Assembly: GCA_041908065.1 (NCBI GenBank)
Contig: JAYRGC010000009.1
Span: forward strand, 1 to 64,000
DNA from: JAYRGC01 sp041908065
Lineage (GTDB): Bacteria; Pseudomonadota; Alphaproteobacteria; UBA9219
Direction: 5' to 3'
DNA: 64,000 nucleotides
Each line of letters opens with the position of its first letter. Position 1 is the first letter of the stretch. The translations under genes and the position numbers were made by a program. The notes under the pieces are model-generated. The model had not been told where the DNA came from. It saw nothing but the letters and a program-made list of their open reading frames with translations, and searched no databases. Below, in pieces: positions 17,035-25,379 of the stretch.

Positions 17035-17888
17035 TGCCCCATGCAACGGCGCGCTCCACTATGAACAACGAATCTTCGATCGTTCTTGTCGGATGCGGCA
17101 AGATGGGTTCGGCTATGCTTGATGGCTGGTTGGCCAAAGGGCTTCCTGCCGGAGCGCGGCGGGTGGTGGTTGTGGATCCGGCGGGGAAGAAGCCCGCCAA
17201 GATGCCGCGCGGGGTGGCGTGGACGGCTTCGCTTGACGATGCGCCGAAATCGCTTTCTCCCTTGGCGGTTGTTTTGGCAGTAAAGCCTCAGCAAATGGCG
17301 GCGGTTTTGCCCGCATACAGGGTTTATGGCGACGCCGTGTTTTTATCTATAGCCGCAGGCCAGACCACGTGGGGTCTATCCTCCATTCTTGCGGCGGACG
17401 GAAAGAGCGATTTCGCCGTGGTGCGCTCCATGCCCAACCTTCCCGCCAGCATAGGCGAGGGGATGAGCGTCGCTTTCGCCAATCCCAAGACTTCTTCGGA
17501 GCAACGCGAACTTTGCGAAAAACTATTGGCGGCGGTGGGCGACGTAGCGTGGGTGACGGACGAGGCCTTGCTGGATCCGGTGACGGCTTTGTCCGGCAGC
17601 GGTCCGGCCTATGTGTTCGCTTTGGTCGAAGCGATGGCCTCGGCGGGCGAGCGTTTGGGGATTCCGGCGGAATTGTCCATGCGTTTGGCTCGCCGCACCG
17701 TGACGGGAAGCGGAGCGTTGCTGGCGCGTTCGCCGGAGACCGCTTCGGCGTTGCGGCAGGCGGTCACCAGTCCGGGCGGCACCACGGCGGCGGCGATGGA
17801 TCACTTAATGGCCGACGGCGGGTTGCCGGAGCTTATGTCCCGCGCCATGCGCGCCGCGTCTTCCCGCGCCAAGGAACTGGCGGAGTAA
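17034..17888 (+). CDS. proC: Pyrroline-5-carboxylate reductase
   Basis: ProC reduces pyrroline-5-carboxylate to proline with NAD(P)H, the last step of proline synthesis. The sequence shows the N-terminal dinucleotide motif VGCGKMGSAML, VLAVKPQQM, SMPNLPASIGEG, and the signature ALSGSGPAYVFALVEAM with VTSPGGTTAAAM near the end. The ATG at 17034 overlaps the upstream stop; ATG 17061 (275 residues) fits the family length equally well, so the first nine residues are uncertain. Confidence 0.95.
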   Translation: MPHATARSTMNNESSIVLVGCGKMGSAMLDGWLAKGLPAGARRVVVVDPAGKKPAKMPRGVAWTASLDDAPKSLSPLAVVLAVKPQQMAAVLPAYRVYGDAVFLSIAAGQTTWGLSSILAADGKSDFAVVRSMPNLPASIGEGMSVAFANPKTSSEQRELCEKLLAAVGDVAWVTDEALLDPVTALSGSGPAYVFALVEAMASAGERLGIPAELSMRLARRTVTGSGALLARSPETASALRQAVTSPGGTTAAAMDHLMADGGLPELMSRAMRAASSRAKELAE

Positions 17889-17891
17889 AAG

Positions 17892-18094
17892 GGTTCTTAC
17901 GCAAAACGGGTAGGTGGTTTTACATTTAAACGCAACGCAAACACCGTCATTGCGAGATTACAGCCAAAGGCTGTTTGCGAGCCGCTACACTTTGGTTTGG
18001 ACAGCGTTAACGCTGTCGGGCGGCGAAGCAATCCAGAGCAGTTGCGCTTGTGGCACTGGATTGCTTCGCCGCCAAGGGGCGGCTCGCAATGACG
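17892..18094. repeat. Type A palindromic repeat with left terminal repeat
   Basis: A left terminus GGTTCTTACGCAAAACGGG begins four bases after proC. The core runs from CGTCATTGCGAG (17945) to CTCGCAATGACG. The left side hairpin is the long variant containing GGACAGCGTTAACGCTGTC, the right one the short variant GCCGCC-AAGG-GGCGGC. A small palindrome ACAGCCAAAGGCTGT is inserted in the left arm. No right terminal repeat is seen. With the next inverted repeat it fills the 368-base gap between the convergent genes proC and nnr. Confidence 0.85.
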
Positions 18095-18167
18095 CCCCTT
18101 TTAAGGCTCAGGCAACGCGCAAACCCTCAAGCAAATCCTATCCTCCCTCGACGAGCAGGATGGGTTT

Positions 18168-18222
18168 ACCAAGGATGTTCCCGTTCCCTGAGCTTGTCGA
18201 AGGGAACGGGAACATCCTTGGT
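18168..18222. terminator. 21-bp perfect inverted repeat (type C), likely bidirectional terminator
   Basis: The arms 18168-18188 and 18202-18222 are perfectly complementary over 21 bases (ACCAAGGATGTTCCCGTTCCC class), with a 13-base loop TGAGCTTGTCGAA. The inner part CCCTGAGCTTGTCGAAGGG is a short motif repeated in many bacterial genomes. It lies between convergent proC and nnr and would form a strong hairpin in either transcript. Confidence 0.75.
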
Positions 18223-18256
18223 GAAGTGAGCGGAGCAATTCATAAGGCCGTTGGCA

Positions 18257-19750
18257 TTAAGCCATACGTTTAATCGCTTCGGGTATATTGGAGATCAGAT
18301 CCTCGGCTATCATTCCCATGCCGAACGAATTAGCGGCTTCTCCGTGCAGCCAAGCTCCCGCCGAAGCCGCGGCCAAGGCCGGCATTCCACACGAAATCAA
18401 TCCCGCGACGATCCCCGCTAGAACGTCTCCGGATCCGGCGGTGGCCAGCCATGGCGGAGCATTGGAATTGACAACGGCGTATCCGTCGGGCGAGGCGATC
18501 GTCGTATCCGCTCCTTTCAGCAAGACGACGCAACGCGCCATCGCGGCGGCGGCTTTGGTTTTTGATAGCTTGTCGCCATAAGGGGGAAGGGAATCTCCGA
18601 ACAATCTGGAAAATTCCCCTTCGTGCGGAGTGATGACGCATTTTTCGTGCATGGCCGTGAAAAGCGCGTTCCTGTCATCGGCGAAGCTCGACAGCGCGTC
18701 GGCGTCCAACACGCAGGGTTTATTCGAAGCCAGCGCGGCCAGAACCGTTTCTTTCGTGGCGGAGCCTACTCCGGCCCCCGGACCTATAAGAACGGCGGTC
18801 TTTTTGGGATCGTCGAGCAAAATCCTCCAACCCTTTAAGTCGTCGACAGGCTTGACGATGACGCTTTCCAAAGCCGCCGCATATATAGGCAGGGCGGAAG
18901 ATGGCGAAGCCAAGGTGGCCATCCCCGCGCCGGATCTTTGCGCGGCGCGGACGGCCAGACGCGCCGCTCCGGTCATGTTCGCTCCGCCTATTACCAAGAC
19001 GTGGCCGCGCGAATATTTGTGCGAGGATTCGTTGGGGACGGGAAAATCACGTCGCCATAAATCGGGGGAATTTTCCGCCGCTTTGGCGGACACAGCCGCT
19101 ATCGCCGCGTCGGTTAAGCCGATGTCGGCCAGCGTCACGTCGCCGCACAACGCCCTGCCTGGCAGCAAAAGGTGCGCCGGTTTCCTGCGGGCGAAGGTGA
19201 CGGTCAGGGCGGCTTTAATGGATGGCGACGCGCAAGCTCCGGTGTCGCCGTCCACCCCGCTCGGCAAATCGACCGCCACTATCGGCAAGCCGCTGGAGTT
19301 GGCTTTTTCTATGGCTTCCGCCGCTTCGCCTTCCGGAGGCCGCCGCAGTCCGGCTCCGAACAGGGCGTCAATGATTATGTCGGCTTGTTCGAAATCGGCT
19401 TGGGCAAGATCAACGGTTGGGCCGCGCCATTCCTGCGCCGCCCGCGCCGCGTCGGCCGGCGGCTTGCGCGTTTTCGCCGCGGCCACGATTGCGTTCCACC
19501 CCTTGCGGCGCAACTCCTCCGCCGCGACATAGCCGTCGCCGCCGTTGTTGCCTGCGCCGCATAAAACCAGAACGCGGCAAGGGTTCCATCTGCCCGCCAC
19601 CGCTTCGGCCACCGCCTTTCCGGCGTTCGACATCAGAGCGAAGGACGGCATGCCGGTTTCGCGGCAGGAGGCGGATTCGGCCATGCGGGTTTGCTCGCAG
19701 GTCAGCAACGCGAGGGAGTTCCAGCGCGTTAGGTCGAAAGGAAAGTTCAT
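18257..19750 (-). CDS. nnr: Bifunctional NAD(P)H-hydrate epimerase / ADP-dependent NAD(P)H-hydrate dehydratase
   Basis: This repair enzyme re-forms NAD(P)H from its damaged hydrates: the N-terminal YjeF_N domain epimerises R- and S-hydrates, the C-terminal ribokinase-like domain dehydrates the S form. The 497-residue protein shows GAGNNGGDGYVAA and VDLPSGVDGDTG in the first half, and VLVIGGANMTGAA, GPGAGVG, VITPHEGEFSRLF and ATAGSGDVLAGIVAGLI in the second. The gene stands alone, with repeats on both sides. Confidence 0.95.
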   Translation of the reverse strand: MNFPFDLTRWNSLALLTCEQTRMAESASCRETGMPSFALMSNAGKAVAEAVAGRWNPCRVLVLCGAGNNGGDGYVAAEELRRKGWNAIVAAAKTRKPPADAARAAQEWRGPTVDLAQADFEQADIIIDALFGAGLRRPPEGEAAEAIEKANSSGLPIVAVDLPSGVDGDTGACASPSIKAALTVTFARRKPAHLLLPGRALCGDVTLADIGLTDAAIAAVSAKAAENSPDLWRRDFPVPNESSHKYSRGHVLVIGGANMTGAARLAVRAAQRSGAGMATLASPSSALPIYAAALESVIVKPVDDLKGWRILLDDPKKTAVLIGPGAGVGSATKETVLAALASNKPCVLDADALSSFADDRNALFTAMHEKCVITPHEGEFSRLFGDSLPPYGDKLSKTKAAAAMARCVVLLKGADTTIASPDGYAVVNSNAPPWLATAGSGDVLAGIVAGLISCGMPALAAASAGAWLHGEAANSFGMGMIAEDLISNIPEAIKRMA

Positions 19751-19862
19751 GAGACCTCTTGCATAACCACGAGCACAAAGGCGACAAGGAAGCTATTTCA
19801 TGCGCAAGATAAGCAGCAATCCCAGTCACCGCAAGGTTTGCGGGCAAAGGGAGGAGGTATTT

Positions 19863-20019
19863 GGCTCTTTCTGGAAACAGGCGGGTAAAGAATCGTTCTT
19901 TCGGCAATAACGGTCTGTTTCTCCCCCTAAGAAGGGGGGGGGGGAACAGACCGCGCCTATGGGAAGAACGTCCCTAAACCCCGATAAAACCAACTACCCA
20001 CCCGTTTTGAAAGAGAGCC
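19863..20019. mobile_element. Type B MITE-like element (complete, about 157 bp)
   Basis: Termini GGCTCTTTCTGGAAACAGG and CCGTTTTGAAAGAGAGCC are imperfect inverted repeats. The core is a hairpin, CGGTCTGTTTCTCCCCCT against a G-run and GAACAGACCG (19911-19952). The copy at 45.1 kb has nearly the same length, termini and right flank (GGGAAGAACGTC, ACCCCGATAAAA). No coding capacity and no clear target duplication were seen. A type A core abuts its right side. Confidence 0.8.
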
Positions 20020-20217
20020 GGTTGTTTGCGAAGTATACAGCCAAAGGCTGTTGTTTATGAAGTTACAGCCAAAGGCTGTCATTGCGAGGGGCTTCAGCCC
20101 CGAAGCAATCCAGAGCCACAAGCGCAACTGCTCTGGATTGCTTCGCCGCCAAGGAGCGGCTCGCAATGACGGCGCTTGCTGCCGCGTTTGGCTGCGAAAT
20201 TATCCGTTCGTTTTGCG
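20020..20217. repeat. Type A palindromic repeat with right terminus
   Basis: Two copies of ACAGCCAAAGGCTGT precede the core, which runs from GTCATTGCGAG (20078) to CTCGCAATGAC (20170). The left side hairpin is a unique variant GGGGC-TTCA-GCCCC; the right is a mutated short variant. The right flank (GCCGCGTTTGGCTGCGAAA) ends near TTCGTTTTGCGTGA. It lies just downstream of the helicase gene's 3' end. Confidence 0.8.
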
Positions 20218-20233
20218 TGAGGGAGGAGCGTTT

Positions 20234-23200
20234 TCACCCCAACAGCCATTGCAGATCTTCTTTGGTGAGGGCGGTGGAGTTCGATTTTCCGTCGCCGCCG
20301 AAGATGGCTTGCGCCAGCTCGGCTTTGCGGGATTGCAGCTCCAATATGCGCTCCTCCACCGTTCCTTCGGCGATCAGCTTGTAGACGAACACGGGTTTGT
20401 CCTGTCCGATGCGGTGGGCGCGGTCGGTGGCTTGGTTTTCCACGGCGGGATTCCACCACGGATCGAAGTGGATTACCGTGTCCGCCGCCGTAAGGTTCAA
20501 TCCCACTCCTCCGGCCTTCAGGCTGATGAGGAACAAGGGGACTTTGCCGCTTTGAAACTCGGTTATCGGAGTGCGGCGATCTTTGGTCGTTCCGCGCAGC
20601 TCGACGTACGCGATGTCGGTTTTGGCCAGTTCCTTCTTGATGAGATCCAACATGCTGGTGAACTGCGAAAACAGCAGGATACGCCGTCCTTCCTCTATCA
20701 GAGTCGGGAGCATCTCCATCAGCTCGGCGAGTTTCGCGCTGGATTTCACGCCGCTGGCCGCCTTCATCTTGACCAAACGAGGGTCGCAGCACACCTGACG
20801 CAGCTTTAACAGCGCGTCGAGGATCACGATGCGGCTGCGGTTGAAGCCTTTGTTGGAGATTTCTTCCAGAACCTTTTCGTTCATGGCGTGGCGCACGGTT
20901 TCGTACAAGTCGCGCTGGTCGTCCGGCAAGGCCACGCGCCGAACCATGTCGGTGCGCGGAGGAAGTTCCGTCGCCACGTTGCTTTTCAGGCGGCGCAGGA
21001 CGAAAGGTTTCAGGCGGCGCGCCAGAAGATCCTTGCGGTCCGCGTCGCCGCGCTTTTCTATCGGAGTCCGGTAACGCTTCGTGAATTCGGCGTGGCTGCC
21101 CAAAATCCCGGGCATCAGGAAGGAGAAAAGCGACCACGCTTCGCCCAGATGGTTTTCCACCGGAGTTCCGCTGAGGCATAGCCGCTGCTGCGCCTCCAAA
21201 CGGCATACGGCTTGGGTGGTCTTGGCCGCCGCGTTCTTTATGGCTTGCGCCTCGTCCAATATCGCCAGCCCCCATTTTTGTCGGCAGAGCGTTTCTATAT
21301 CGCGTCCGACGAGGGGATAGGTGGTTATGACCAGATCCGCTTTCTTAATTTCTTCGAAACGCGCGGAGCGGTCGCTTCCATGTAAAGAAAGAACTTTAAG
21401 ATCGGGAGCGAACCGTTGGGATTCGCTTATCCAATTGCCGACAAGGCTGGTGGGCATGACGACCAGATTTGGCAACTTAAACCTGCCGCTTTGCTTTACC
21501 GAAAGCAGATAGGCGAGGGCTTGCACCGTTTTGCCCAGCCCCATGTCGTCGGCCAAAACTCCGCCCAATCCGAAACCGCCGAGGAAATGCAGCCAATCGT
21601 ATCCTTGTTTTTGATATGGCCTAAGCTCGGCGTTCAAACTGTCCGGCAGAGGGACGGCGGGTATTCCGGCGAAGTCGCCGAGTTTCTCCACCAGCCGGCG
21701 CAGCTTGGCCTCTCCGGTCCAGCGATGGCGGGTGATGGCGTCGAGCCGCAGCACGGCGGAAGCCATATCCAGCGGCACGTTTATTTTGCCGTCCTTGTCC
21801 ACCGCGTCGTTTTCGAACAACTCGAACAGGGTTTTCAGGATAGCTCGCATCCGCTCCGAGGGCAGGGCTATCAGGCTGCCGTCCGGCAGAGGCGCGTAGC
21901 ACTTTTTTCCGGCGGTGAGGCGGTCGATTTCTTCCGTCGTTCCCACTTGGCGCAGCATGGCCACCAGAAGCGGCAAAAGAGGCACGCGCTTGCCGTCGAT
22001 CTGGATGCCGAGATCCAGCGCGAACCACCAGTCTCCGCCGGCGCCTTGTTCGAGCGAGGCGTCGATGTCGTCGTTGTCGGGCGTGGCGATGCGGAGATCG
22101 ACGGTTTCCAATCCCAGAATCCGGAATCCCCGTTCTTTCAAGAAAGGCGCGGTTTCGTGGACGAATTCCGGCCAGAACCACGGCGAAAAGCCATCGCCGT
22201 CGGGATTGAAGGATATGGCGTCGTTTAAAACGGAGACGGCTTCGTATTCGGCGGCGGAGTTGCGCTCCATCAGCACCATTTCGTCGCCTTTTTTCACCGC
22301 GTAGCGCGACGACGGCGCGGAGTCCACGATGTGGCCTTCGTAATCGAACGACAGGGAAGCTATGATCGCGGAGTCCGGCGCAGGCGTGTGTTTGCTTAGG
22401 ATCAAGATCGGAGTGGGGGCTGTTTTCGGATCCTTGCCGGTTTTGGCGGCCATCCGCACTTTCTCCGGCAAGGGCAACGCCGCGCCTGAGATCATCTTGC
22501 GGGCAATGGCGGCGTCTTGCAGGGAAATAACCGGAGCGTTCAGGAACATGGCTATTTTGTCCGCCGAGGCCGAGCAGCGCAGCGGCCCCATTTCCATGGT
22601 TTTGGGATCTAAATACCACGGGCTGTCGCAAAGAAAGGGGATGAGATTGTCGCGGCGGGGAACCAGAGAGGGGATTTGGGAACCGTCGTCCCTTACCGTC
22701 CACCGGAGTTCCGCCGGCACTTCTTCGCCCATTCGCAATGGTCCGGACATGGAGGAGCGCAAATACGCCCGCCCGCTGGAGATCACGCGCCGCATGAACA
22801 GGTCTATAAGTTCGGGATCGTTGGGTGGAATCCATTCGTCGTTGTTGAGATAATTCATGTGACGAAGATTGGAAAACGCCGCCATTTTTACGATCGTCTT
22901 GTCTTCGGGCAGGAGCGGGCTGTTGTAGTAGTCGGAGTTGGCCGCGAGTTTGGAAAACCCTTGTTCCTGCGGCTTGCCGAGCCTGCCGTCTTTCAATACT
23001 CCGGCCATCGCCGCCTTGACGCGAAGTGCGTTGCGGGGAGAAGGATTGGCCTCGCCTATCAGATAGACGACAACTCTGGAAGGCTGCGCCGCCGCTTTGG
23101 TTTCTTTCGCCTGTACGGAATCCAGCCACGCCCTCAATTGCCAGTTGGCTTGCTGGCGTTCTCGGCGCGCGTCCGCCGATAATCCGCTTTCCCCGTTGCG

Positions 23201-23533
23201 GGCTATGTTGCGGATGTTTTCACGGCGGCGGTTGTCTTCGGAAATCGCCTCCAAAAGAGCGGCGACGGCGTGCTTGCACCAATGGCGAACCGGACAGGTG
23301 CATTCGGACGAAAAAGCCGCTCGCGTCTTTCCCTGCGGTGTTCGGTTCGCGCTTATTTTCACCGAGACCTCGTAGGGAACGGAAGCTCTTCCGTTCACCA
23401 AGGCGGCGACAGTGGAACGGTCGGGGCTGATCTCCAGACGGGTCACAGCCCGCGAGCTGTGATAACCCTTGCCGCGATTGAAAACGGTATCGCCGAAGGA
23501 TTGCCGCACATCGCTTTCCGTGAAATCCAACAT
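20234..23533 (-). CDS. SWI2/SNF2-family DNA translocase with N-terminal SWIM zinc finger
   Basis: The 1099-residue protein has a SWIM zinc finger near residue 80 (CTCPVRHWCKHA, the CxC...CxH pattern), a long middle region, and a C-terminal SNF2 ATPase: Walker A in ADDMGLGKTVQ near residue 665, DEAQ box in AILDEAQAIKN near 760, LSGTPVENHLGE, and helicase C-terminal motifs LLFSQFTSMLD and DRAHRIGQ. Such bacterial proteins translocate on duplex DNA; their role is poorly defined. I chose ATG 23533 (MLDFTESDVRQSF); the frame stays open to 23632 but the extra residues look non-conserved. It is divergent from the PAS kinase. Confidence 0.92.
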   Translation of the reverse strand: MLDFTESDVRQSFGDTVFNRGKGYHSSRAVTRLEISPDRSTVAALVNGRASVPYEVSVKISANRTPQGKTRAAFSSECTCPVRHWCKHAVAALLEAISEDNRRRENIRNIARNGESGLSADARRERQQANWQLRAWLDSVQAKETKAAAQPSRVVVYLIGEANPSPRNALRVKAAMAGVLKDGRLGKPQEQGFSKLAANSDYYNSPLLPEDKTIVKMAAFSNLRHMNYLNNDEWIPPNDPELIDLFMRRVISSGRAYLRSSMSGPLRMGEEVPAELRWTVRDDGSQIPSLVPRRDNLIPFLCDSPWYLDPKTMEMGPLRCSASADKIAMFLNAPVISLQDAAIARKMISGAALPLPEKVRMAAKTGKDPKTAPTPILILSKHTPAPDSAIIASLSFDYEGHIVDSAPSSRYAVKKGDEMVLMERNSAAEYEAVSVLNDAISFNPDGDGFSPWFWPEFVHETAPFLKERGFRILGLETVDLRIATPDNDDIDASLEQGAGGDWWFALDLGIQIDGKRVPLLPLLVAMLRQVGTTEEIDRLTAGKKCYAPLPDGSLIALPSERMRAILKTLFELFENDAVDKDGKINVPLDMASAVLRLDAITRHRWTGEAKLRRLVEKLGDFAGIPAVPLPDSLNAELRPYQKQGYDWLHFLGGFGLGGVLADDMGLGKTVQALAYLLSVKQSGRFKLPNLVVMPTSLVGNWISESQRFAPDLKVLSLHGSDRSARFEEIKKADLVITTYPLVGRDIETLCRQKWGLAILDEAQAIKNAAAKTTQAVCRLEAQQRLCLSGTPVENHLGEAWSLFSFLMPGILGSHAEFTKRYRTPIEKRGDADRKDLLARRLKPFVLRRLKSNVATELPPRTDMVRRVALPDDQRDLYETVRHAMNEKVLEEISNKGFNRSRIVILDALLKLRQVCCDPRLVKMKAASGVKSSAKLAELMEMLPTLIEEGRRILLFSQFTSMLDLIKKELAKTDIAYVELRGTTKDRRTPITEFQSGKVPLFLISLKAGGVGLNLTAADTVIHFDPWWNPAVENQATDRAHRIGQDKPVFVYKLIAEGTVEERILELQSRKAELAQAIFGGDGKSNSTALTKEDLQWLLG

Positions 23534-23852
23534 CGCCAACGTCCTATGGTAAATCGGTTTTTTAGCAGCCGGACAGTGTAACAGCCTCGGCGGTCGCGCG
23601 GTAGTCCGGTAAAACTTTAACAACACTTGCAAATTCTTCGCCTATGGCGGAGCGAATAATGGCAGTTATACATAACGCTGTTCCAAAAGTAGAATCTCTG
23701 TAACAAAGTCCTTGATTAAACCGTTTTTAGCGATTTTTCAGCAATCTCCCACAGTTGGCTGGGGTTTATATTGGATGGGTTATTTAACAACTGCAGGGGC
23801 TTGGTGGTGAAAATTAACCCTATGTTATCAGGTTAAAAGCCAATATATCCCC
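23534..23852. other. Divergent intergenic region with possible operators
   Basis: This 319-base gap separates the helicase (minus) from the PAS kinase (plus) and must contain both promoters. Two features stand out: TTAA-N7-TTAG at 23716-23730, one mismatch from a CtrA box, and the inverted repeat TTAACC (23814) / GGTTAA (23831) close to the kinase start. No RNA gene or small ORF with a ribosome site was recognised. A CtrA assignment from one near-match is weak. Confidence 0.35.
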
Positions 23853-25322
23853 ATGACAAACACGTTGCCTCCGGAAATGGCGCGGGAAGCGACAGGCCGA
23901 CGTCCGATCTGCCGCGACGTCGTGAAGGGATTCTTCGCGCTTGCGGCGACGATGGGCGTTTTCGCGGCTTTACTGCAAGTTTATTTGATCAAGTGGGGAG
24001 TGGCCGACGCGGTCAAGCCCGCCCTGCCTTACGTCGTGCTTGGCGTGGGGGCCAGCCTGATTTTCGTTCTGGTGGTGCATTTCGTCACCAGCCGCTCCCG
24101 CGAGCGCGAGGCGGTGGCTTTGGCGGCTTCGTTAAGCGCGATAAACGACGAGCTGAACCAAAAAGTCGCCGACATCGAGCGCATGGCCGTGGCTTTGGGC
24201 GAGAGCGAGCGCAAATACCGCGCCGTGTTCGAAAACATCGGCGTCGGCATATTGCAGATGGACGACGAGGGGAGGGTTTTGGACGGCAATCTCGCCTCGA
24301 TGGAAATGCTGGGGTACGAAGACCATCTCGAGATGATGCGGGAACTGTCCGGTGCGAACGCCTTGAAACTTTTCGCCGACGATAAAAGACGAAAGGAGTG
24401 GATGGAGGGGGTTAAGGTTTCCGATCTGCGCGATTTCGAAGCTAAAATATGCGGAAAGAACGGACGCTTGGTTTGGGTAAACATGAGCGGACACGCGCTG
24501 CGCCGCTCGGACGGCTCCATATCCTACGTCGAATGCGCCCTGCACGACGTGACGGAGCGCAGCGCGGCCTTGGAGGCCATGAAGATAGCCAAGGAACAGG
24601 CGGATTTGGCCAGCCGCAGCAAATCGGAGTTTTTGGCCAGCATCAGCCACGAATTGAGGACTCCGCTGAACGCGATTATAGGGTTCTCGGAAATCATAAT
24701 GAACCAATTGTTCGGTCCGGTGGGGAAACCGCAATATGTCGAATACGCGCGCGACATACACGATGGGGGAGAGCTGCTTTTGTCGTTGATAAACGACATT
24801 CTCGATATGGCCAAGGTGGAGGCCGGCAAACGCCAGCTTTCGGAAAGCGTCGTCAATATGGATCGCTTGCTGCAATCGGTCGTGCGTCTGATGTCGGTGC
24901 GCGCCAAAAGCGGAAAGCTGAGGCTGACGGCAAAGGTTCCCCGCGATTTGCCGTTCATGCGGGGCGAGGAACGGGCATTGAAGCAGGTGCTGACCAATCT
25001 TCTCGCCAACGCCATCAAGTTCACCCCCGAGGGAGGCGAAATAACCATGGCGGCTTCGGTTTCCCCCGCAGGCAAGATGGTTTTGCAGGTCAAGGACACG
25101 GGGGTCGGCATTTCCGCCGAAGACATACCTACGGCGTTGGCTCCGTTCGGGCAGATCGAAAACTCCCTAAGCGGCAAAAGCCAAGGCACCGGATTGGGAT
25201 TGCCTCTCACTAAGGCTTTGATCGAGCTGCACGGCGGAGATATGCGGCTGGAAAGCGTGGTGGGGAAGGGGACGTCCATAACGATAGAGTTTCCTTCCGA
25301 GCGCACCATCGCTTCGGCTTGA
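23853..25322 (+). CDS. Membrane PAS-domain histidine kinase, PleC/DivJ-like core
   Basis: The 489-residue kinase has two membrane segments (about residues 28-48 and 56-75), a short coiled coil, a PAS domain beginning YRAVFENIGVGILQMDD near residue 122, then HisKA with the phosphoacceptor in SHELRTPLNAIIGFSEII near residue 265 and a HATPase_c domain (NLLANAIKFTPEGG, DTGVGIS, GTGLGLPLTKALIE). The segment after the His (FGPVGKPQYVEYARDIHDGG, LINDILDMAKVEAGK) is typical of the alphaproteobacterial PleC/DivJ family of cell-cycle kinases. No response regulator is adjacent, so its partner is unknown. Confidence 0.93.
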   Translation: MTNTLPPEMAREATGRRPICRDVVKGFFALAATMGVFAALLQVYLIKWGVADAVKPALPYVVLGVGASLIFVLVVHFVTSRSREREAVALAASLSAINDELNQKVADIERMAVALGESERKYRAVFENIGVGILQMDDEGRVLDGNLASMEMLGYEDHLEMMRELSGANALKLFADDKRRKEWMEGVKVSDLRDFEAKICGKNGRLVWVNMSGHALRRSDGSISYVECALHDVTERSAALEAMKIAKEQADLASRSKSEFLASISHELRTPLNAIIGFSEIIMNQLFGPVGKPQYVEYARDIHDGGELLLSLINDILDMAKVEAGKRQLSESVVNMDRLLQSVVRLMSVRAKSGKLRLTAKVPRDLPFMRGEERALKQVLTNLLANAIKFTPEGGEITMAASVSPAGKMVLQVKDTGVGISAEDIPTALAPFGQIENSLSGKSQGTGLGLPLTKALIELHGGDMRLESVVGKGTSITIEFPSERTIASA

Positions 25323-25379
25323 GACGGCGCATCCATGGGGCTTTTGGCGTAAAACGCCGAAAACGTGTACAATGCCGGA

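Noticed and set aside
17945..18094. Type A repeats considered as tRNA-like or other functional RNA genes
   Set aside because: The cloverleaf-like pairing is suggestive, but there is no anticodon or T-loop consensus and the copies are dispersed at variable positions, as expected for repeat elements.
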